A DNA stretch of 10,798 nt. Source: Lysobacteraceae bacterium. Lineage in GTDB: Bacteria > Pseudomonadota > Gammaproteobacteria > Steroidobacterales > Steroidobacteraceae. The translations under genes were made by a program, and so were the position numbers. Under the pieces are notes generated by a model. That model was not told the origin of the DNA, ran no database searches, and was given only the letters and a program-made list of their open reading frames with translations. Of the stretch, positions 5,875-10,798 are shown one piece after another (positions within the stretch are counted from its first letter, which is position 1; each line of letters begins with the position of its first letter). The DNA lies in contig JAAYXG010000656.1 of the NCBI GenBank assembly GCA_012516015.1, positions 1-10,798 on the forward strand, read 5' to 3'.

Positions 5875-8433
5875 ATGTCCGCCGCACTCGAATCCCACAC
5901 TCCGATGATGCAGCAATATCTGCGCGTGAAGGCGCAGTACACGGACGCGCTGCTGTTCTATCGGATGGGCGACTTTTATGAATTGTTCTACGACGACGCG
6001 AAGCGGGCCGCGCGTTTGCTCGACATCACGCTGACCGCGCGCGGGCAGTCTGCGGGCCAACCCATTCCGATGGCGGGCGTCCCGTATCACAGCGCGGAAA
6101 GTTACATCGCCAAGCTCGTCCGCCGCGGCGAGTCCGTCGCCATCTGCGAGCAGATCGGCGATCCCGCGAAGTCGAAAGGACCGGTCGAGCGGCAAGTCGT
6201 CCGCGTCGTCACGCCTGGGACCGTAACCGACGATGCGTTCTTGGAAGCGCGTCGCGACACGCTGCTCGCGAGCTTGTACCTGGAGGGCGAGCGCTTCGGG
6301 CTCGCATGGCTCGAGCTTTCGAGCGGCCGTTTCAGCGTGCTCGAAGCGAGCGGCGAAGAAGCGCTCGCGAGCGAGATCGAGCGGCTCAAGCCGGCCGAGG
6401 TATTGGTGCCGGAACAAGTCGAGCCGGGAATCGTCGCATTCTTTCGCGAACGCCCTATCTGGCACTTCGACGAAGAGAGCTGCACGCGCCTGCTCTGCGA
6501 ACAGTTCGCGACGCGCGATCTCGCCGGCTTCGGGTGCGCCGGCCTTTCGCTCGCGATTCGCGCGGCCGGGTGCTTGCTGCAATACGTGCGCGATACGCAA
6601 AAGGCCGCACTGCCGCACTTGCGCGGTCTTCGCACCGAAGAGCGAAGCGATGCGGTGCTGCTAGATGCGGCCACACGCCGCAACCTCGAGCTCGATGTGA
6701 GCCTCGCCGACAGGCCGGAATGCACGGTCGCCGCCGTGCTCGATCAGACCGCGACCGCGATGGGCGCGCGCGAGCTGCGCCGTTGGCTGCATCGACCGCT
6801 ACGCGACCGGCGCACGGTCGAGCTGCGCTTGGCGGCGATCGCTGCGCTGATCGATCAGGGTCTGTACGGACCGTTGCATGATCTGCTGCGGCACGTCGGA
6901 GATATCGAGCGCGCGCTCGGCCGCGTCGCGTTGAAGAGCGCACGTCCGCGCGACCTCGCGCAACTGCGCGAAGCGCTTTCGCATCTGCCCGCATTGCAAG
7001 ATCTTCTCGCGAATGAAGATTCGCCGTTGCTGCGCGAGCTCGTAGCGCAAGCCGGAACGTATCCCGACCTCCACGAGCTGCTCGCGCGCGCGATCGTCGA
7101 ATCGCCTCCGCCGATCTTGCGCGACGGCGGCGTGATCGCGGCGGGCTACGACGCGGAGCTCGACGAGCTCAAGCGCATCAGCGAGCACAGCGATCAATAT
7201 TTGATCGACCTGGAAGCGCGCGAGCGCGAGCGCAGCGGCATTCCGAATCTGCGCCTCGGCTATAACCGCGTGCAGGGGTACTACATCGAAGTCGCCCGCA
7301 GCCTCGCCGATCGTGTGCCGGCGGACTACCACCGCCGCCAGACCGTCAAGAATGCGGAACGGTACATCACCCCCGAGCTCAAGGAATTCGAGGACAAGGT
7401 GCTGCGCGCCCGCGATCGCGCGCTCGCTCGCGAGAAACAGCTCTACGATGAGCTGCTCGACAAGTTGATCGAGCGGCTTGCAGAGTTGCAAACGACCGCC
7501 GCGGCGCTGTCGAGCCTCGATGTGCTGAGCAATCTTGCAGAGCGCGCAGTGAGTCTGCGCTACTGCGCGCCGACGCTCACCGACGAGCCGATCGTCGCGA
7601 TCGAAGAAGGCCGGCATCCCGTCGTGGAACGCTTCATCGACGGGCCGTTCGTACCGAACAATCTGAGCTTGGACGACTCGCGCCGCATGCTCGTGATCAC
7701 CGGTCCGAACATGGGCGGCAAATCGACGTTCATGCGCCAGACCGCGCTCATCGTGATTCTGGCGCGCATGGGCAGTTTCGTCCCTGCGAAGAGTGCGCGC
7801 ATCGGGCCGATCGATCGCGTCTTCACGCGGATCGGCGCGTCCGACGATCTCGCCGGCGGCCGTTCGACGTTCATGCTCGAAATGACCGAAGCGGCGAACA
7901 TACTCAACAATGCGACCGATCAAAGCCTCGTGCTCATGGATGAGATCGGCCGCGGCACGAGCACCTACGACGGCCTCTCGCTCGCCTGGGCTTGCGCGAC
8001 GCACATCGCGAAAAGCGTTCGCGCATTCACGCTGTTCGCCACGCATTACTTCGAGCTCACCTCGCTCGCAAGCGAGCTCGACGGCTGCGCGAACGTTCAT
8101 CTCGATGCAACCGAGCACGGGGATCGCCTGATCTTCTTGCATGCCGTCAAGGAAGGTCCGGCGAATCAAAGCTACGGCTTGCAGGTCGCGGCGCTCGCGG
8201 GCGTACCGACGAAGGTCATCGCCGCGGCGAAGCGCTATCTACACGAGCTCGAACGTCGATCGCGCGACACCCACGCGCCGCGTCCGCAACAAGAGCTCGC
8301 TCTCGAGTTCGCCGCCGAAGACGAAGCACCGCATCCCGTCGTAACGGCGGTCGAGCAGCTCGATCCGGATTCACTCACTCCGCGTGAGGCACTGGAGAAG
8401 ATCTACGCGCTGAAGAAGCTTTTATCTAACTAG
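5875..8433 (+). CDS. mutS: DNA mismatch repair protein MutS
   Basis: Recognises mismatches and small loops after replication and recruits MutL; an ATP-driven sliding clamp. The product has 852 residues, against 853 in E. coli. The mismatch-wedging Phe-x-Glu motif is F34-Y35-E36 in [13 protein letters not shown]. Connector, lever and clamp domains fill about 120-560, with the core signature [20 protein letters not shown] near 455-475. The ATPase has Walker [10 protein letters not shown] at 610-618, [16 protein letters not shown] after it, Walker [15 protein letters not shown] at 687-700, and FATHYFELT further on. QELALEF at 806-812 resembles a beta-clamp-binding peptide (tentative), and [18 protein letters not shown] is the C-terminal dimer/tetramer helix. 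The ATG at 5875 fits the family N-terminus ([14 protein letters not shown]), but it has no visible Shine-Dalgarno because repeats precede it. Intact gene, divergent from pncC. Confidence 0.99.
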   Translation: MSAALESHTPMMQQYLRVKAQYTDALLFYRMGDFYELFYDDAKRAARLLDITLTARGQSAGQPIPMAGVPYHSAESYIAKLVRRGESVAICEQIGDPAKSKGPVERQVVRVVTPGTVTDDAFLEARRDTLLASLYLEGERFGLAWLELSSGRFSVLEASGEEALASEIERLKPAEVLVPEQVEPGIVAFFRERPIWHFDEESCTRLLCEQFATRDLAGFGCAGLSLAIRAAGCLLQYVRDTQKAALPHLRGLRTEERSDAVLLDAATRRNLELDVSLADRPECTVAAVLDQTATAMGARELRRWLHRPLRDRRTVELRLAAIAALIDQGLYGPLHDLLRHVGDIERALGRVALKSARPRDLAQLREALSHLPALQDLLANEDSPLLRELVAQAGTYPDLHELLARAIVESPPPILRDGGVIAAGYDAELDELKRISEHSDQYLIDLEARERERSGIPNLRLGYNRVQGYYIEVARSLADRVPADYHRRQTVKNAERYITPELKEFEDKVLRARDRALAREKQLYDELLDKLIERLAELQTTAAALSSLDVLSNLAERAVSLRYCAPTLTDEPIVAIEEGRHPVVERFIDGPFVPNNLSLDDSRRMLVITGPNMGGKSTFMRQTALIVILARMGSFVPAKSARIGPIDRVFTRIGASDDLAGGRSTFMLEMTEAANILNNATDQSLVLMDEIGRGTSTYDGLSLAWACATHIAKSVRAFTLFATHYFELTSLASELDGCANVHLDATEHGDRLIFLHAVKEGPANQSYGLQVAALAGVPTKVIAAAKRYLHELERRSRDTHAPRPQQELALEFAAEDEAPHPVVTAVEQLDPDSLTPREALEKIYALKKLLSN

Positions 8434-8436
8434 AAG

Positions 8437-8464
8437 GCTACCGCTGGAATGCTGTCGCTGGAAA
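8437..8464. repeat. Weak heptad-periodic repeat after mutS
   Basis: Two 14-base halves, gctaccgctggaat and gctgtcgctggaaa, match at 11 of 14 positions and can be read as four heptads. The element begins three bases after the mutS stop. It is weaker than the other arrays in the window and is listed because the period is the same. Confidence 0.45.
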
Positions 8465-8496
8465 GGCGCGCTGCGCCGAGAAACGATAGCTTTCCA
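8459..8496. terminator. Inverted repeats between convergent mutS and hydrolase genes (possible bidirectional terminator)
   Basis: TGGAAAG (8459-8465) pairs with CTTTCCA (8490-8496). Within it GGCGC (8465-8469) and GCGCC (8473-8477) form a tight 3-base-loop hairpin. The location between two converging genes suits a shared terminator, but neither strand has a T-tract after the stem. Tentative. Confidence 0.3.
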
Positions 8497-8520
8497 TCGA
8501 CGCCGGCGGCACGCGTATCG

Positions 8521-9180
8521 TCACTCGTCACGCCGGAAGCGTCCCTCCTTCAAGAAGTGCACCGTCTGCTCCGCGACCTCCGGAGAGAAGAGCATTGCGG
8601 TGTGCGAGGTTCGTAGCACGATGTGATCCTTCGCACCTGGCAGCTTCGTCTCTTCGACGAGCACGGTACCGTCGTGATCCGCGTTTAGATTTGCAAATAG
8701 ACGACCGAGCCCAAGTCCCAGCGAGCCGGCAATGACGCCGACCTCGCGACTCCCCTTCCATTCTCGCGGTGCGCAGTCGATACACTCCTCTTGAACGGCA
8801 AGCCCGAGAATCGTCTTGCCGAACGGCAATCGCGATACGCCTTGCGCCGCGCGGCTTCCCTGCAAAGGCGTGCCGAGCAGCACCGACCGGCCCGGCGGCA
8901 GCGCCTCTTCGCCAAGCTCCAAAGCCCTGAGAATGACGAGTCCACCGAGGCTATGGCCGACGAAGTGCAAGCACTCGGCATCTTGTGCGCGCGCGAACTG
9001 AAGCAGGGATTGCGCATGGTCGCTCATGCAACCGGATATCGACGGGTAGGAGAACGCGACCGCACGCAGATCGCCGCTCGCCTCGAGTCGCTGCTTGAGC
9101 ATGCCGAGCTCGAACCCCACCATCCAGAGGCCGTGAACGAGGATGACGGTCGCCGGCGCCGTTGATCGGTTGATCGTCAT
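8521..9180 (-). CDS. Alpha/beta-hydrolase, esterase/lipase-like
   Basis: A 219-residue protein of the alpha/beta-hydrolase fold; no signal peptide or membrane segment is visible, so it is probably cytoplasmic. The oxyanion-hole motif VILVHGLW is at 12-19 and the nucleophile elbow GHSLGG at 75-80 (Ser77). Probable acid Asp168 or Asp170 lies in NADHDGTV, and the probable catalytic His193 in TSHTAMLF. The layout HGLW, GHSLGG, then LLGTPLQGS resembles the DUF676/PGAP1-like lipase group, but the substrate is unknown. The ATG at 9180 is the first in frame; no clear Shine-Dalgarno is seen. It is convergent with mutS (87-base gap) and divergent from the DUF1080 gene. Context gives no specific role. 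The fold assignment is firm and the function open. Confidence 0.88.
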   Translation of the reverse strand: MTINRSTAPATVILVHGLWMVGFELGMLKQRLEASGDLRAVAFSYPSISGCMSDHAQSLLQFARAQDAECLHFVGHSLGGLVILRALELGEEALPPGRSVLLGTPLQGSRAAQGVSRLPFGKTILGLAVQEECIDCAPREWKGSREVGVIAGSLGLGLGRLFANLNADHDGTVLVEETKLPGAKDHIVLRTSHTAMLFSPEVAEQTVHFLKEGRFRRDE

Positions 9181-9258
9181 GGGCGCTTGCGGCTATCGTG
9201 CGTCTCGGCCCAGAACACGAACGTGCTCGAGAAAAACGATTCGGAAAAGCTCATCGAG

Positions 9259-10212
9259 ATGGCTGACAGCATGCACGTACTCGTACCCAAAACAGCACCG
9301 AATCCGCAGCGGCGCCGCGCAAAACTGGCTGCGCAGCTTACAGCCGCTCTGTCCTTTTGCGTACTCTCTTGTTCCCTCTCTGCGACCGCGTTCGCAGCGG
9401 CTGCGGCGGACGCGGAGGAATGGATCCAGCTTTTCAATGGCCGCGATCTCGAAGGATGGACGCCGAAAATCACCGGCCACGAGTACGGCGAAAACTTCGG
9501 GGACACGTTCCGGGTCGAAAACGGCGTGCTCAAAGTGAGCTACGACGAGTACGAGAGCTTCGACGGCCGCTTCGGACATCTTTTCTACAAGGAACCCTTT
9601 TCTCACTACCGCTTGCGAATCGAGTACCGCTTCGTCGGCGAGCAGTTGAAGGGACATCCGGGCGATTGGGCAATGCGCAACAGCGGCGTGATGTTTCACT
9701 CGCAAAGCGGCAGCTCGATGCTGCGGGATCAAGACTTTCCCATTTGCGTCGAAGCGCAGTTCCTTGGCGGCTTGAGCGACGGTCGAGACCGCCCTACTTT
9801 CAACATGTGCTCGCCGGGCAGCGAGATCGTCTACGACGGCAGCATCTACCCTGATCACTGCCTCAACTCCAAGTCGAAAACCTTCCATGGCGACCAGTGG
9901 GTCCAAGGAGAGCTATTGGTCCTCGGCTCCGGCCGGATCACGCATTACGTCGACGGCGAGAAAGTGCTCGAGTACGCTCTGCCGCAGATGGGCGGCGGCG
10001 CGGTGAATCATTTCGATCCGAAACAGTTTCGCGCAGGCGAGCTCTTGGACGGCGGATACATCGCGCTTCAATCGGAATCGCACCCGATCGAGTTCCGAAA
10101 AGTTGAGCTCCTGAACCTGGAAGGCTGCATGGACCGCAACGCATCCAATTACAAGCGCTACTATGTGAAGTCCAATCCCGCGGCGTGCAAGTACGAGGAA
10201 GCGTCGCACTAG
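9259..10212 (+). CDS. Secreted DUF1080 / 3-keto-disaccharide hydrolase-family protein with C-terminal Cys module
   Basis: The protein belongs to the DUF1080 family (Pfam name 3-keto-disaccharide hydrolase, a concanavalin-like beta-sandwich); several members act on 3-oxidised glycosides. With the ATG at 9259 (GGAAAAG lies 9 bases before it) it has 317 residues. Starts at 9271 (ATG, 313 residues) or 9187 (TTG, 24 residues longer) are possible. RRR at 18-20, a hydrophobic stretch at 23-45 and AFA at 44-46 indicate a Sec signal peptide, so it is probably periplasmic or exported. Domain landmarks are EEWIQLFNGRDLEGW at 53-67, NSGVMFHSQ at 141-149, EAQFLGG at 165-171, and a GDQWV strand near 211-215. 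A separate tail, GCMDRNASNY to CKY (289-312), carries Cys290 and Cys310. It lies upstream of a Gfo/Idh/MocA dehydrogenase in the same direction, suggesting keto-sugar metabolism. The catalytic role is inferred from the family. Confidence 0.88.
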   Translation: MADSMHVLVPKTAPNPQRRRAKLAAQLTAALSFCVLSCSLSATAFAAAAADAEEWIQLFNGRDLEGWTPKITGHEYGENFGDTFRVENGVLKVSYDEYESFDGRFGHLFYKEPFSHYRLRIEYRFVGEQLKGHPGDWAMRNSGVMFHSQSGSSMLRDQDFPICVEAQFLGGLSDGRDRPTFNMCSPGSEIVYDGSIYPDHCLNSKSKTFHGDQWVQGELLVLGSGRITHYVDGEKVLEYALPQMGGGAVNHFDPKQFRAGELLDGGYIALQSESHPIEFRKVELLNLEGCMDRNASNYKRYYVKSNPAACKYEEASH

Positions 10213-10252
10213 ATTGGATGGCATCGAAACCTCGACGAGGACGATGGACGGC

Positions 10253-10271
10253 CAGAGAAGGCGCCTCTCTG
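10253..10271 (+). terminator. Hairpin after the DUF1080 gene (weak terminator candidate)
   Basis: CAGAGA (10253-10258) and TCTCTG (10266-10271) form a 6-base stem around the self-complementary loop AGGCGCC, 40 bases after the stop. No T-run follows, so termination is doubtful. It lies just before a heptad array. Confidence 0.25.
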
Positions 10272-10274
10272 CCT

Positions 10275-10308
10275 GTCAACCGTCAACGTCAACAGCCAAC
10301 AGTCAACC
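10275..10308. repeat. 7-base repeat array upstream of the Gfo/Idh/MocA gene
   Basis: Units on the + strand are gtcaacc, gtcaac (6 bases), gtcaaca, gccaaca, gtcaacc. The array is C/A-rich on the sense strand of the next gene and ends 28 bases before its ATG. Its unit differs from those in the other gaps. This is a direct observation. Confidence 0.85.
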
Positions 10309-10336
10309 TAAGCGAATACGACCTATAGGTAGAGCC

Positions 10337-10798
10337 ATGTCAAAGCCACTCAACGTTGCAGTCATCGGAACGGGTTTCATCGGACGCGTGCACGTAAGCT
10401 GCGCGCGCCGCGCGGGTGCTCACGTCGTCGGAGTTGCCGCTTCCACCGCCGAACGATCGAAGGCGGCAGCGGCATCGATGAACGTGCCGAAGGGATATGC
10501 GAGCGGGCTCGATGCGACGCGCGATCCGGATGTGGATGTGATTCACATCTGCACGCCGAACGCGTATCACATGGAGGTGGCACATGCCGCCTTGGAGGCA
10601 GGCAAGCACGTCATCTGCGAGAAGCCGCTTGCCACCTCATTGAGCGATGCGCGCACGCTCACGAAGCTCGCGCAGACGAAGGGTCTCGTCGGCACGGTGC
10701 CGTTCGTCAATCGCTTTCATCCCATGGTGCGCGAGGCTCGCGAGCGCGTGCAGAGCGCGGAGAACGGCCAGATCTTCTTGATACAAGGCTCATATTTA
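10337..10798 (+). CDS. Gfo/Idh/MocA-family NAD(P)-dependent oxidoreductase (3'-truncated by window edge)
   Basis: The first 154 codons of a cytoplasmic dehydrogenase of the glucose-fructose oxidoreductase / inositol dehydrogenase / MocA family. Such enzymes usually oxidise a sugar, inositol or glycoside hydroxyl, or reduce a keto-sugar, using NAD(P). The Rossmann nucleotide-binding motif GTGFIG is at 11-16, followed by HVSCARRAGAHVVGVAAS (second beta strand). CTPNAYHMEVAHAALEAGKHVICEKPLA spans 72-99, with the family EKP motif at 95-97 containing the catalytic-region lysine. The start of the substrate domain, VPFVNRFHPMVREARE, follows. The ATG at 10337 is preceded by AGGTAGAG, an acceptable Shine-Dalgarno. 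No export signal is visible in the N-terminus. It lies 124 bases after the DUF1080 gene; that pairing recurs in keto-sugar loci and suggests a shared substrate, but the substrate cannot be read from this fragment. Confidence 0.93.
   Translation, partial: MSKPLNVAVIGTGFIGRVHVSCARRAGAHVVGVAASTAERSKAAAASMNVPKGYASGLDATRDPDVDVIHICTPNAYHMEVAHAALEAGKHVICEKPLATSLSDARTLTKLAQTKGLVGTVPFVNRFHPMVREARERVQSAENGQIFLIQGSYL

Noticed and set aside
6799..8169. Leftward open frame of 456 codons within mutS
   Set aside because: Antisense shadow of mutS; no recognisable motifs and composition typical of complementary-strand frames at high GC.
9187..9258. TTG start giving a longer DUF1080 protein
   Set aside because: The extra 24 residues would place polar sequence before an otherwise normal signal peptide, and the ATG at 9259 has a better-placed purine-rich element.

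Overview
The window is GC-rich DNA carrying a classic gammaproteobacterial DNA-repair and translation neighbourhood. Gene content and order (mutS, pncC/cinA, recA, recX, alaS) match the arrangement familiar from Escherichia, Pseudomonas and Xanthomonas. The protein sequences (853-residue-type MutS, RecA of 343 residues, alaS directly after recX) fit a high-GC gammaproteobacterium. A lineage near Xanthomonadales, Steroidobacterales or Nevskiales is an inference from GC content and from the style of intergenic repeats; no species can be named from the sequence alone.

Layout. Positions 1-5651 hold a leftward block: pncC (5651-5148) overlaps thpR (5155-4586) by 8 bases. After a 233-base gap come recA (4352-3321), recX (3225-2722) and alaS (2499 to the left edge, missing only about 40 C-terminal codons). 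Divergently, mutS reads right from 5875 to 8433. It converges on a leftward alpha/beta-hydrolase gene (9180-8521). Divergent from that hydrolase is a secreted DUF1080 (3-keto-disaccharide hydrolase family) gene ending at 10212. It is followed in the same direction by the first 154 codons of a Gfo/Idh/MocA oxidoreductase (10337 to the right edge). The left part is housekeeping: recombination and its modulator, mismatch repair, NMN deamidation, a 2H phosphoesterase and alanyl-tRNA synthetase. The right end looks like the start of a sugar or glycoside oxidation locus, in which a cytoplasmic or exported dehydrogenase and a keto-sugar-processing hydrolase could cooperate.

The least expected structure is in the gaps. 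Six of the intergenic spacers carry short arrays of degenerate 7-base direct repeats (2508-2536, 3303-3334, 4561-4595, 5713-5747, 5833-5867, 10275-10308), with a weaker seventh after mutS (8437-8464). The unit differs from gap to gap. Pairs of arrays form inverted repeats: a perfect 15-base pair flanks recX and a 13-base pair sits in the pncC-mutS spacer. The arrays run into coding sequence, so that the last codons and stops of recA and thpR lie inside them. They also show a strand bias: C/A-rich on the sense strand when just upstream of a start, G/T-rich when at a gene's 3' end. The recA upstream region also has a cluster of inverted GCGAACA motifs that may be an operator. No RNA genes, insertion sequences, CRISPR arrays or prophage genes were seen.
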